Origin: Rhodanobacteraceae bacterium
Lineage (GTDB): Bacteria; Pseudomonadota; Gammaproteobacteria; Xanthomonadales; Rhodanobacteraceae
Length of the DNA stretch: 64,000 bases
NCBI GenBank assembly: GCA_009996615.1
Contig: JAACZU010000005.1
Location: 1 to 64,000 of the forward strand
Direction: 5' to 3'
The position numbers and the translations under genes are program-made. Positions 51,834-61,115 of the stretch are shown here, in pieces; position 1 is the first letter of the stretch, and every line of letters starts with the position of its first letter. The notes beneath the pieces were generated by a model. The model had not been told where the DNA came from, made no database searches, and worked only from the letters and a program-made list of their open reading frames with translations.

Positions 51834-53279
51834 ATGATGACACAACATGCGGGTTCTGCCGTATCGCCCGCCAGTGCCGCACTGGCGGTGCTGCGCAATC
51901 GCACGTTCGACGAAATCGCCGTCGGCGACACGGCGGGCATCCAGCGCACGCTGACCCCGCAGGACATGCAGCTGTTCATGCTGCAATCTGTCGGCTTCAA
52001 GCCGCAGCAGGTCGACGCGCAGTCTGCTGCCGCCAGTCCATTGCTTGGCGTAATCGCCCACGGCATGTGGGGCGGGTCGCTGATTTCCGCGGTTTTGAGC
52101 AGCCAGCTTCCGGGGCCAGGCACCGTCTATGTCAGCCAGGACCTGCGTTTTCTGCGGCCGGTCAAGGTGGGCGATACGCTGGCCGTCCAGGTGCAGGTCA
52201 CGGAAAAGCACGCGCAGACGCAGCACGTCGTGTTCGCTTGCCGTTGCGTCAACCAGCAGGGCGAGGACGTCATCGAAGGCCGGGCGGAGGTCGTCGCGCC
52301 GGCCGAGCGGATCGAATGCGAGCGCGCCGCGCTACCGGAGATCCGCATGGGCGTGCAGGGGGACGCCGGCCTGCAGCGCCTGCTGGCGCACGTCGCGCCG
52401 CTTGGCGCGATCCGGGTGGCGGTGGTCCATCCATGCGATGCCGTGAGCCTTTCTGCCGCCTTGGAGGCGCGCCAGGCCGGTCTGATCGAGCCGATTCTGA
52501 TCGCACCACGGGGTCGACTGGAGGCGGTCGCGGCTGAGGCGGGCCTGAATCTGGCGGACATCGCCATCATCGATGCCGCCCACAGCCATGATGCCGCACG
52601 GCAGGCGGCTGAGCTGGCGGCGTCCGGCGAGGTGGAGGCGCTGATGAAGGGCAGTCTGCACACCGATGAACTGATGGCTGCGGTGGTGGATCGCGCCGCT
52701 GGCCTGCGTACCAAGCGCCGGATCAGCCATTGCTTCGTGCTGCAAACCCCGCATTACCCGCGTCCATTCATCGTTACCGATGCCGCCATCAACCTTGCGC
52801 CCGGCTTGGAACAGAAGGCCGACATCATCCGTAACGCGATCGACCTGGCCCATGCCATTGGCGTGGCCGAGCCCAAGGTGGCCATCCTGGCGGCGGTGGA
52901 GACGGTCAATCCGACGATGCCGGCCACGCTGGATGCCGCAGCACTGTGCAAGATGGCCGATCGCGGTCAGATCGCAGGCGGCGTACTCGACGGACCGCTG
53001 GCCTTTGACAATGCTGTGTCGATCGCCGCTGCGCGCACCAAGGGCATCAACTCGAAAGTGGCCGGGCAGGCCGACATCCTCGTGGTACCGGATCTGGAGA
53101 GCGGCAACATGCTGGCCAAGCAGATCATGTACATGGGCGAGGCCGCCAGCGCCGGCATCGTGCTGGGAGCCAAGGTGCCGGTCATTCTGACCAGTCGTGC
53201 CGATTCGCGGCAATCGCGCATCGCCTCCTGCGCCATTGCACTGATGCTGGCGCACCGCTATCGGACCGCTCCACCGTGA
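51834..53279 (+). CDS. MaoC-like domain fused to phosphate acetyl/butyryltransferase
   Basis: This 481-residue protein has an N-terminal MaoC/PhaJ-like hot-dog domain (about residues 15-150, with IAHGMWGGSLISAVL) and a C-terminal phosphotransacetylase domain (about 165-480, with EALMKGSLHTDELM, TDAAINLAPGLEQK and SGNMLAKQIMYMG). The latter interconverts acetyl phosphate and acetyl-CoA. In the MaoC part the usual DxNPxH catalytic segment reads GFKPQQ, so hydratase activity may be lost. It sits between DUF3141 and the SDR gene, with ackA three genes on. A GAGGAACC site precedes the ATG. Confidence 0.85.
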   Translation: MMTQHAGSAVSPASAALAVLRNRTFDEIAVGDTAGIQRTLTPQDMQLFMLQSVGFKPQQVDAQSAAASPLLGVIAHGMWGGSLISAVLSSQLPGPGTVYVSQDLRFLRPVKVGDTLAVQVQVTEKHAQTQHVVFACRCVNQQGEDVIEGRAEVVAPAERIECERAALPEIRMGVQGDAGLQRLLAHVAPLGAIRVAVVHPCDAVSLSAALEARQAGLIEPILIAPRGRLEAVAAEAGLNLADIAIIDAAHSHDAARQAAELAASGEVEALMKGSLHTDELMAAVVDRAAGLRTKRRISHCFVLQTPHYPRPFIVTDAAINLAPGLEQKADIIRNAIDLAHAIGVAEPKVAILAAVETVNPTMPATLDAAALCKMADRGQIAGGVLDGPLAFDNAVSIAAARTKGINSKVAGQADILVVPDLESGNMLAKQIMYMGEAASAGIVLGAKVPVILTSRADSRQSRIASCAIALMLAHRYRTAPP

Positions 53280-53340
53280 CGCGGTCGCATCCACGTTGCA
53301 GGCGAGCCGCCCACCCAACCCAATCAGAGGAACCACTGTC

Positions 53341-54093
53341 ATGAAATACACTTTCTCCGGCCAATCCGTCCTCGTCACCGGCGCCGCGTCGGGCATCGGC
53401 GAAGCCACCGCCCGGCTATTGGCTGCCAACGGCCTGTCAGTGGTCGTCTCCGACATCCATCCTGAAAGCGTGCAGCGCGTAGTCGCCGCGATCACCGCCG
53501 CCGGCGGTACGGCCATCGCCAATCTATGCGACGTGTCCAAGGCCGATCAGGTGCAGGCTGCCGTCGAAACGGCAGTGCAACGTTTCGGCGGGCTGCACTA
53601 CGCGGTCAACAACGCCGGGATCGGCGGCCAGGCCGGGGCCGTCGGCGAAATGTCGTTGGATGCGTGGCAACAAGTGGTCGACGTCAACCTGAACGGCGTG
53701 GCCTACGGCCTGCGCTACCAGATCCCGGCCATCCTCGCCGCCGGCGGCGGGGCGGTCGTCAACATGTCCTCGATCCTCGGCTTGGTAGGTATCGCAACCG
53801 CGCCGGCCTACAACGCCGCCAAACATGCCGTTACCGGGCTGACCCGTTCCGCCGCGCTGGCCTACTCGGCAAAGGGCGTGCGCGTGAATTCGTTGCATCC
53901 AGGTTACGTGGACACACCCATCCTCGATAACCTGGACGCCTCGGTGCGCACCGAATTGGTCGGGCTGCACCCCATCGGCCGTCTCGGCAACGCCGAGGAA
54001 ATCGCGCACGCAACGGCCTTTCTCCTGTCCGACGGCGCCAGCTTCATTACCGGCGCGGCATTGACCGCCGATGGCGGCTACACCGCCCAATGA
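53341..54093 (+). CDS. Short-chain dehydrogenase/reductase
   Basis: This 250-residue classical SDR has TGAASGIGEA, NNAGIGGQAG, catalytic YNAAK and a C-terminal GAALTADGGYTAQ. It resembles 3-oxoacyl-ACP/3-hydroxyacyl dehydrogenases, but the substrate cannot be read from the sequence. The position between pta and ackA suggests a redox step linked to 3-hydroxyacyl metabolism. AGAGGAACC precedes the ATG. Confidence 0.82.
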   Translation: MKYTFSGQSVLVTGAASGIGEATARLLAANGLSVVVSDIHPESVQRVVAAITAAGGTAIANLCDVSKADQVQAAVETAVQRFGGLHYAVNNAGIGGQAGAVGEMSLDAWQQVVDVNLNGVAYGLRYQIPAILAAGGGAVVNMSSILGLVGIATAPAYNAAKHAVTGLTRSAALAYSAKGVRVNSLHPGYVDTPILDNLDASVRTELVGLHPIGRLGNAEEIAHATAFLLSDGASFITGAALTADGGYTAQ

Positions 54094-54120
54094 CCTCCCG
54101 CCAACCGAATGAGAACGCCC

Positions 54121-54687
54121 ATGAACGACAAACCTGATCTCGCCGACACGCTTTCCGGCATTTTGTCGCGCAACTGGTGGGTGCTGCTTCTGCTGGGCCT
54201 ATTGGCGATCATGTTTGGCTTGCTGGCACTGTTGTCACCCCTTGGCGCAGCAGCCGTGCTGACGTTGTGGTTGGGCGTGCTGGCCATCGCTGAAGGGGTC
54301 GTGGTTCTGGCCGGGGCCATCCGGGGCTCGGCGCCGGTCTCGCGCGGCTGGGCGGTGTTCTATGCGCTGGTGTCCTTGGCATTCGGCATCATGGCCACGC
54401 TCGACCCGCTGAACATGGCCGGCACCTTGCTATTGCTCGTCGCGGTGTGGCTGGCGATCAGCGGTATCTACCGCATCGTGTTCGCGATCCGCGTGCGTAA
54501 GCGCGCGCGACACGAATGGCTGCTGATTCTCAGTGGCCTACTTGCGGTGCTGATGGGCGTACTGTTCGCGCTCTACCCGCTGTCTGGTCTGGTGGTCACC
54601 ACGCTGTGGATCGGCGCGTCGGCGCTGATCTACGGTGTGTTGCAAGTCGTGGCCGCTTTCCGCTTGCGCAGGTTGGGCAAAGCATGA
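54121..54687 (+). CDS. HdeD-like membrane protein (DUF308)
   Basis: This 188-residue protein has six hydrophobic helices in three pairs, the DUF308 repeat pattern (WWVLLLLGLLAIMFGLLALL; WLLILSGLLAVLMGVLFALY). HdeD in E. coli is tied to acid resistance at high cell density. Next to acetate kinase, protection against acetate or cytoplasmic acidification is a sensible guess. An ATG at 54109 would add four residues. The stop overlaps ackA by ATGA. Confidence 0.8.
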   Translation: MNDKPDLADTLSGILSRNWWVLLLLGLLAIMFGLLALLSPLGAAAVLTLWLGVLAIAEGVVVLAGAIRGSAPVSRGWAVFYALVSLAFGIMATLDPLNMAGTLLLLVAVWLAISGIYRIVFAIRVRKRARHEWLLILSGLLAVLMGVLFALYPLSGLVVTTLWIGASALIYGVLQVVAAFRLRRLGKA

Positions 54688-55901
54688 CCGAGCCGACCGA
54701 AAGCTTGATCCTGGTGCTGAACTGCGGTTCGTCAAGCATCAAGTTCGCGCTGTTCGCAGCCGATGTACACCCGCTTGCGCGCACGCCGTTGTGGAATGGC
54801 AAGGTGCAGGGCATCGGCGGACCGGCGCCGGACTTCGGCGAAACCGGCGTTGCCCCGCACCGCGTCGAACTGGACGCAGGGCATCCACATTCCGCGGCGC
54901 TCCAGGTCATCCGCGAGCGCATCCGGACGCGCTTGAACGGGCGGCGTGTGGTTGCGGTAGCGCACCGCGTGGTGCACGGCGGCACCAAGTACTCGGCGCC
55001 CACCCGCGTCGATGCGCAGACGCTGGCCGACCTGCGCAGCTACGTCCCGCTGGCCCCGCTGCATCAGCCGTTTGCGCTGGAGGCCATGGACATCCTGTTG
55101 CGCGAACACCCGGACATCGTCCAGGTTGCCTGCTTCGATACCGCCTTCCACCGTACGTTGCCGAAGGTGGAGCAGCTACTGCCCCTGCCGCACGCCGCCT
55201 GGGCGCGCGGATTGCGCCGCTACGGATTCCACGGGCTGTCCTACGAATACATGGCGGCCGCGCTGCCCGAACGCCACGGAGACCTGGCCAGCGGCCGGGT
55301 CATCGTCGCCCATCTCGGCAGCGGCGCCAGCCTGTGCGCGATGCGTGGCTTGCACAGCGTTGCGACGACCATGGGCTTCTCCGCCCTCGACGGCCTGATG
55401 ATGGGCACCCGCACCGGCGCGCTCGATCCGGGCGCCGTGATCTACCTGATGGAGATCGAGAAGCTGAGCCTGGAGCAAGTGGCGCACATCCTGTACCACG
55501 AATCGGGGCTGCTCGGCGTGTCCGGCATCTCGGCCGAGCCGCGTGTGCTGCTGCAGAAGGAAACCGGCAACGACGAAGACGCCGCCCGCGCGCGTGACGC
55601 GCTCTCGCTTTACGTGCGCCGCATCGTCCGTGAAATCGGCGCGTTGGTCGCCGTGCTGGGCGGACTGGACCTGCTGGTCTTCACCGCCGGCGTTGGCGAA
55701 CACAGTCCCGAGATACGCCGCCGCGTCTGCGAGTCCCTGGGCTTCCTGCCATTGCGGCTCGACGCGCCCGCCAATCTGGCCAACGCGCCCGTCATATCCG
55801 CCGCCGACAGCGAAGTCATCGTCGGCGTCGAGCCGACGAACGAGGAATGGGTCGCGGCGCGGGCCGCACTGACCCTGTGCCGGACTGGCGTCGAGGCATG
55901 A
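54684..55901 (+). CDS. ackA: Acetate kinase AckA (intact copy)
   Basis: This 405-residue enzyme makes ATP and acetate from acetyl phosphate. Family landmarks are LNCGSSSIKFALF at the N-terminus, HRVVHGG, FDTAFH, HLGSGASLCA, MGTRTGALDPG and the C-terminal GVEPTNEEW. Length is standard. It overlaps hdeD by 4 bases. Together with the phosphotransacetylase fusion it handles acetyl phosphate from the phosphoketolase-like enzyme encoded at the end of the window. Confidence 0.92.
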   Translation: MTEPTESLILVLNCGSSSIKFALFAADVHPLARTPLWNGKVQGIGGPAPDFGETGVAPHRVELDAGHPHSAALQVIRERIRTRLNGRRVVAVAHRVVHGGTKYSAPTRVDAQTLADLRSYVPLAPLHQPFALEAMDILLREHPDIVQVACFDTAFHRTLPKVEQLLPLPHAAWARGLRRYGFHGLSYEYMAAALPERHGDLASGRVIVAHLGSGASLCAMRGLHSVATTMGFSALDGLMMGTRTGALDPGAVIYLMEIEKLSLEQVAHILYHESGLLGVSGISAEPRVLLQKETGNDEDAARARDALSLYVRRIVREIGALVAVLGGLDLLVFTAGVGEHSPEIRRRVCESLGFLPLRLDAPANLANAPVISAADSEVIVGVEPTNEEWVAARAALTLCRTGVEA

Positions 55902-56064
55902 ATGAGCTCTGCCGGCCTTTGCATCTGAACCGGTTGTGCACACGCGCGAAGCCGAGCGGGAAACGCGCTCCCGGGTGGCTACTGGCCCGAGCGTCGCGGC
56001 GTGCGTGCCCCGCCAACCCACCACTACACACAACAGCGCTGGCGTCAGGAGGCGCTTTATCCCG

Positions 56065-57943
56065 ATGAGCAACGAAGAAAGTCAACCATCTCCCGAGTCG
56101 ATCGAAGCGCTCGATACCGAGGTTCATGCGGCTTGGGCAAGAGTCTGGTCCTCGCTGTCGCCCGAGTCACCGATGCTGGCCTGGATGGACTGGCTCACTC
56201 ATCTGGCTACCAGCCCGGGCAAGCGGGCAGCCTTGTCCGATCTGGCCCGGGCGCAGTTAGAGCAGTGCCTGGACCTCCTCCGTGATGGGATCGAGGCGAT
56301 GACCGAAGGCCGGGAACTGCCCGTGTTGCCGCCATCGGGTGACCGGCGCTTCAACGATGCCTCTTGGGATGCCTGGCCCTACAACCTGTGGCGCCGCGGC
56401 TACCAGTTGCAGAGCCAATGGTGGGAACAGGCTACACGAGGGGTCTGGGGCGTGGATCCGAAGCATCGGCGCCTGGTGGAGTTCTGCGCCAGGCAGTGGC
56501 TGGAGATGCTTTCGCCGGCCAATGTGGCCGCGCTCAATCCCGTCGTGTTGCGGCAGACCCAGGCAGAGAATGGCGCAAATCTCGCGCGGGGTTTCGAGTA
56601 CTTCCTGGATGACCTTTTCCGCCAGTGGTCTGGCCGGCCGCCGGCGGGTGCCGAACGTTTCGAGGTCGGGCGCAATCTTGCCACGACGCCCGGGAAGGTC
56701 GTTCTCAGGAACGATCTGATCGAACTCATCCAGTACGCGCCCACGACAGAAAAAGTTCATGCCGAACCGATCCTGATCGTGCCTGCCTGGATCATGAAGT
56801 ACTACATCCTCGACCTGTCGCCGCAGAATTCCCTCATCCGGCATCTGGTCGACCAGGGCCATACGGTCTTCTGCATCTCGTGGAAGAACCCAGGCAGAGA
56901 AGACCGCGACCTGGGCATGAACGAGTACCTGCGATTCGGACTGCATGCCGCGCTCGATGCCGTCAATGCGATCGTCCCCGGGCACAAAATCCATGCAACA
57001 TGCAACCGGATACTGCCTGGGCGGCACGCTGCTGGCGATTGGCGCCAGCGCGATGGCGCGCGACGGCGACCAGCGCCTGGCGTCGCTGACGTTGCTGGCC
57101 GCGCAGACGGACTTCAGCGAACCGGGCGAACTTGGCTTGTTCATCAACGAAAGCCAGGTGTCGATGCTCGAAGCGTTGATGGACGAGACCGGCTATCTCA
57201 CCGCCGAACAAATGAGCGGCGCTTTCAAGATGCTGCGCCCCTACGACATGGTGTGGTCGCGTCTGGTCAACGAATATCTGCTTGGCGAACGCAAGCCGAT
57301 GAACGACCTGATGGCCTGGAACGCGGATGGCACGCACATGCCCGCCAAGATGCATTCGCAGTACCTGCGGCGGCTGTACCTGAACAACGACTTCAGCGCC
57401 GGCCTCTACCCGGTCGGCGGCCGTCCGACGTCGCTGGGCGATCTCACGCTGCCGATTTTCTGCGTGGGTACCACCACGGACCACGTCGCCCCCTGGCGCT
57501 CAGTGTTCAAACTGCACCTGTTCTCGCCGGCCGAGATCACCTTCGTCCTGACCAACGGCGGACACAACGCCGGGATCGTCAGCGAACCTGGGCATCCCCG
57601 GCGGCACTACCAACTGCGCACCCGCGCAACGGGTGAAAATTACATGGGTCCGGACGAGTGGCAGGCCTCGGCGCCCCGGCAGGAAGGCTCCTGGTGGACC
57701 GCTTGGTTCGAGTGGCTGCGGGCACGCTCGTCCAAGATGGTTGCTGCGCCCAGGATGGGCAACGCCAGAAAAGGGCTGCGTCCGGTCTGCGATGCGCCCG
57801 GGGCGTACGTCAGGCAACCGGGCGGCTCCGAACAGGATGCCGTTCCCACGAAGAACCCATCTTTGGGCACGTGCACGGACACCCCGCTGCCAGCAGACGC
57901 TGGCAGTCAGTCTGTCACTGAGCCTGGAGCCCGGTGCCAGTGA
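56065..57943 (+). pseudogene. phaC: Second PHA synthase gene, frameshifted by a 7-bp tandem duplication
   Basis: The first frame starts MSNEESQPSPES at an ATG preceded by CAGGAGGCG and runs in good PhaC sequence to GHKIHA. There ATGCAAC is present twice in a row (56993-56999 and 57000-57006). The 7 extra bases shift the frame exactly at the active-site box. In the +1 frame the protein continues as ATGYCLGGTLLAIG through TTDHVAPW and NGGHNAG to a stop at 57943. Removing one repeat restores KIHATGYCLGG, the same as in the intact copy at 37819. The product as it stands lacks Cys, Asp and His and must be inactive. The tail after APGAYV is about 40 residues longer than in the intact copy. Confidence 0.9.
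56993..57006 (+). repeat. 7-bp tandem duplication ATGCAAC x2 in phaC copy 2
   Basis: Two adjacent copies of ATGCAAC lie directly before the nucleophile box of the second PHA synthase. Loss of one copy restores the reading frame, so slipped-strand reversion is possible in principle. Confidence 0.9.
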
Positions 57944-57997
57944 AGTCATGGTCGAGCCTGGATCTTCTTCAGCCATGGTGCCGGAGCTCTTCTCGGC

Positions 57998-58272
57998 TTG
58001 CTTGACTATCGCTTTTCGAGCATCAGAGCGGCGGTGCCCGACGTGGGTGCCGAGTCCCTGCAACACGCACCGGTGTGGCGTGGCCAGGTGCGCGGCTTCA
58101 GCCCGCGCGTGTCACGCCGCTTCCATATCGAATTGGCGCGGGCCACCAACGCTTATGCCGTCTCCACGCCCCCAAGCCGCGGCTGGGGGGCGTCGAGCCG
58201 ACCAACGAGGAGTGGATCGCCGCGCGGGACGCGCGGCATCTGCTGAGCACAGCCCCTTCCACGATTTCATGA
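57998..58272 (+). pseudogene. Remnant of a second acetate kinase gene
   Basis: The end of the interval, in one frame, reads GGVEPTNEEWIAARDARHLL and stops at 58270-58272. This matches the C-terminus of the intact AckA (GVEPTNEEWVAARAAL). Upstream, in another frame, FSSIRAAVPDVGAES and APVWRGQVRGF resemble the AckA N-terminus (SSSIKFALFAADV, TPLWNGKVQGI). About 300 central residues are missing and a frameshift joins the pieces. The C-terminal match is clear; the N-terminal one is weaker. It lies between the broken phaC copy and uspA. Confidence 0.7.
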
Positions 58273-58288
58273 CTTGAGGAGATACGGT

Positions 58289-58771
58289 ATGTACGCACGC
58301 GTTCTGGTTCCACTCGATGGCAGCGCCACAGCACGTCTGGCGCTGGACCATGCGTCACATCTGTCCGGTATGAGCGGAGCGACCATCGTGCTGCTCAACA
58401 TCATCGAGGAGATGAGGCACAGCAACGGCTTCGAGCGCCCCATGGTCTACATCCAGGAAGTCCGGCCCCGCTTTCTGGCAGCCGGACAGGCGCTGCTGGA
58501 CGAGGCCGCGGCGGAGCTGCGTCAGCGGGGCGTTCCGGTCGAAACCGTTCTACTGGAAAGCAAGGGTGATCGCGTGTCGGAACTCATTGCGAAACAAGCC
58601 GAGGCCAGCCAATGCGATCTGGTGGTGCTGGGAACCCATGGGCGCCGGGGCGTGGACCGGCTGCTGCTGGGCAGCGATGCCGAACAGGTGGCACGCATCG
58701 CACCGGTGCCCGTCATGCTGGTGCGCCAGAAGCAGGCCAACCCGCCGTCCTCTGCGACCGCGGCGACCTGA
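58289..58771 (+). CDS. Universal stress protein UspA family
   Basis: This 160-residue protein begins YARVLVPLDGSATA and has the ATP-binding motif GTHGRRGVDRLLLGSDAEQVARIA with the G-2x-G-9x-G(S) pattern, so it is the ATP-binding kind. Usp genes commonly belong to Anr/FNR regulons in pseudomonads. TGAGGAGAT precedes the ATG. It is followed after one base by the LpxR-like gene. Confidence 0.88.
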   Translation: MYARVLVPLDGSATARLALDHASHLSGMSGATIVLLNIIEEMRHSNGFERPMVYIQEVRPRFLAAGQALLDEAAAELRQRGVPVETVLLESKGDRVSELIAKQAEASQCDLVVLGTHGRRGVDRLLLGSDAEQVARIAPVPVMLVRQKQANPPSSATAAT

Positions 58772-58772
58772 G

Positions 58773-59873
58773 ATGCCGACGCCGCCCCGACGTGCACCTT
58801 CTCCGTCGTGGGAGCGCTTGCGCCGCTCCGCATGGGCCTGTGCCTGGTGGGTCATGCTGCTCGCACCGGCGACGCACGCAGTGGCACAGGATGCCAGGTG
58901 CAGCGGGAGCGATCCGCTGCGCTCGACAGGCACCTTGAACCTGCGTGTCGACAACGACATGTTCGGCGGTGTGGAGCAGGACCAGGGCTACACCAACGGG
59001 TTCCTGCTCAGTTGGGTGTCTCCGAATCTGGTGGACTATGTGGACGATCCCTGCCTGCCGCGCCTGGCCCGCAACCTGAACCACTATCTGGCCTGGCTGC
59101 GTCCCGACGGCTTCGACGAGCAGAACATGACGATCGGATTGGGGCAGGTGATGTACACGCCCACCGACCATCTCCGCACCGACCTCATCACCGACGACCG
59201 CCCCTATGCCGGGGCGTTGATGTTCAGCATGGGCTACAACGCACGCAAGGGTGACCAACTGCGCACGTCGCAGATCCGCTTCGGCATCGTCGGCCCCGCC
59301 GCGTACGCGAAGCAGACCCAAAGCTGGTGGCACGACGTCATCGATGTCGACCGATTCCATGGCTGGCACCACCAGTTGCGCAATGAACCCGTGCTGCAGG
59401 TGATCCATGAACGGCGCACGCGTGTCGCACGGCGCGAGGATGTCGATGGCTGGGGGTGGGACCTCACGCGGCATTGGGGCGCCAGCCTGGGCAACTTCGC
59501 GACCTATGCCAACGTGGGTGGCGAGTGGCGCTTCGGCCTGCGCCTGCCCGATGACTTCGGCACGGCCCCTTTGCGACCTGCCGGGGAGAACACCTCGCCG
59601 GTGCGCCTGCGGCCCGACGGAGCCTGGAACGGGCACTTGTTCGTTGCGCTCGATGCGCGCTGGGTGCTGCACGACATCACCCTGGATGGCAACACGTTCA
59701 AATCAAGCCACAGTGTCGACAAGCGCCCCTTCGTGGCCGACATCGGCTATGGCGTCGCCATGTACGTCGGTCAATGGCGGCTCGCCTTAGCGCGCTACCA
59801 CCGCACGCGTGAGTTCCGGGGCCAGCGCGACATCCCGGTCTACGGCACCGTCACCATCGGGAGGCACTTCTGA
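58773..59873 (+). CDS. LpxR-like outer-membrane lipid A deacylase (DUF2219)
   Basis: This 366-residue exported protein has a signal peptide (LLAPATHAVAQD). The family motif VDNDMFGG with DQGYTNGF follows, where LpxR places its catalytic Asn-Asp pair, then DDRPYAGALMFSMGY. The C-terminus is TVTIGRHF, an outer-membrane end with terminal Phe. LpxR removes the 3'-acyloxyacyl group of lipid A; activity here is inferred from the motifs. It shares its last base with the gltS ATG. Confidence 0.78.
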   Translation: MPTPPRRAPSPSWERLRRSAWACAWWVMLLAPATHAVAQDARCSGSDPLRSTGTLNLRVDNDMFGGVEQDQGYTNGFLLSWVSPNLVDYVDDPCLPRLARNLNHYLAWLRPDGFDEQNMTIGLGQVMYTPTDHLRTDLITDDRPYAGALMFSMGYNARKGDQLRTSQIRFGIVGPAAYAKQTQSWWHDVIDVDRFHGWHHQLRNEPVLQVIHERRTRVARREDVDGWGWDLTRHWGASLGNFATYANVGGEWRFGLRLPDDFGTAPLRPAGENTSPVRLRPDGAWNGHLFVALDARWVLHDITLDGNTFKSSHSVDKRPFVADIGYGVAMYVGQWRLALARYHRTREFRGQRDIPVYGTVTIGRHF

Positions 59874-61078
59874 TGCAGGTCGATGCCTTCCTTGGAGTGA
59901 CGCTGGCGATCCTGCTGCTGTTCGGCGGCAAGGGCCTGATCGCCCGCGTGGGCTGGCTGCGTCGCTACAGCATTCCCGAAGCGCTGGTTGGCGGCGTGCT
60001 CGGGGCTCTGGTCGTGTGCGCACTCCACTACGGCGCCGACATCACCGTTGCCTTCGATCAGAGCACCCGCGATGTCCTGCTGCTGTACTTCTTTGCCGCC
60101 ATCGGGCTGAACAGCGACCTGCGCACGCTGGCCGCGGGGGGGCGCTCCTTCCTGGTCCTGACGGCGCTGGCGGTCGTCTTCATCCTCCTGCAGAACGCCA
60201 CCGGGATGGGGCTGGCCAGTGCCTTCGGGATGGACCCCCGCGCCGGGCTGATGGTCGGCTCCATCTCGCTCACCGGCGGCGTGGGCACCACCGTCGCCTG
60301 GTCGGGCCACTTCTCGGAGCACCTGGGCATCGGCAACGCCCAGGAGCTGGGTCTGGCCGCGAACACGATCGGGCTCATCGCCGCGTGCATGATCGGCGGC
60401 CCCCTTGCCGCCTTTCTGATGCGCCGCCACCACGTCAGGCCTTCGGGTGAAACCGAACTGGAAGTAGGCGTGCTGCACCGCGATGAAGCGCGCGCGCACC
60501 TGGACTACCACGGCGCCTTGCTGGCGGTTTTCTGGCTCAACTGCACCCTGATGCTGGGACACGGCATTACGCAGTTGGCGGCTTTGTCGCCCTTGAAGCT
60601 GCCGAGCTTCGTGGGATGCCTGCTGGCCGGCATCGTGCTGCGGGCCGCTGCGGATCTGTTGACCACCAACGGCAGGGGTCGGCTCTGGAACTTCCCGAGC
60701 ATGCAGCCGGGCCTGGCGCTGATCTCGGATATCTGCCTGGGACTGTTTTTGACCCTGGCGCTGATGGGGCTGAGGCTCTGGGAGCTGGAGCCGGTTCTGG
60801 TGTTCATCACGGTCGCCATGCTCGTGCAGATCACTCTGACCGTCGCCTACGTGCTGCTGGTGGTGTTCCGTGCCATGGGGCGCGACTATGAGGCCACCGT
60901 CGTGTGCGCGGGGTTCGGCGGCATTGCGCTGGGTTCGACCGCGACGGCTGTTGCCAACATGACCGCCGTGACCAGGGAGTTCGGCGCGGCGCGCCAAGCG
61001 TTCATCGTCGTGCCGCTGGTGTGCGGCTTCTCGATCGACCTGGTCAACGCCATCGTCATCGGCTGGCTGGCGAGGTGA
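59873..61078 (+). CDS. gltS: Sodium/glutamate symporter GltS
   Basis: This 401-residue inner-membrane carrier has about ten helices and the two GltS signature loops (SISLTGGVGTTVAWS near residue 137; GFGGIALGSTATAVANMTAV near 347). It takes up glutamate with sodium. The length is full. A decayed copy of the same gene lies at 34542-34706. Overlap with the LpxR-like gene indicates one transcript with uspA and probably prs. Confidence 0.87.
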   Translation: MQVDAFLGVTLAILLLFGGKGLIARVGWLRRYSIPEALVGGVLGALVVCALHYGADITVAFDQSTRDVLLLYFFAAIGLNSDLRTLAAGGRSFLVLTALAVVFILLQNATGMGLASAFGMDPRAGLMVGSISLTGGVGTTVAWSGHFSEHLGIGNAQELGLAANTIGLIAACMIGGPLAAFLMRRHHVRPSGETELEVGVLHRDEARAHLDYHGALLAVFWLNCTLMLGHGITQLAALSPLKLPSFVGCLLAGIVLRAAADLLTTNGRGRLWNFPSMQPGLALISDICLGLFLTLALMGLRLWELEPVLVFITVAMLVQITLTVAYVLLVVFRAMGRDYEATVVCAGFGGIALGSTATAVANMTAVTREFGAARQAFIVVPLVCGFSIDLVNAIVIGWLAR

Positions 61079-61115
61079 GCCGTGAAGAAAAAAAGAGAAC
61101 AAAGGATACAGAAGA

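Noticed and set aside
51748-51837. 29-codon frame between DUF3141 and the MaoC-Pta gene
   Set aside because: Its ATG overlaps the upstream stop, but it has no ribosome site and no recognisable sequence; probably untranslated spacer.
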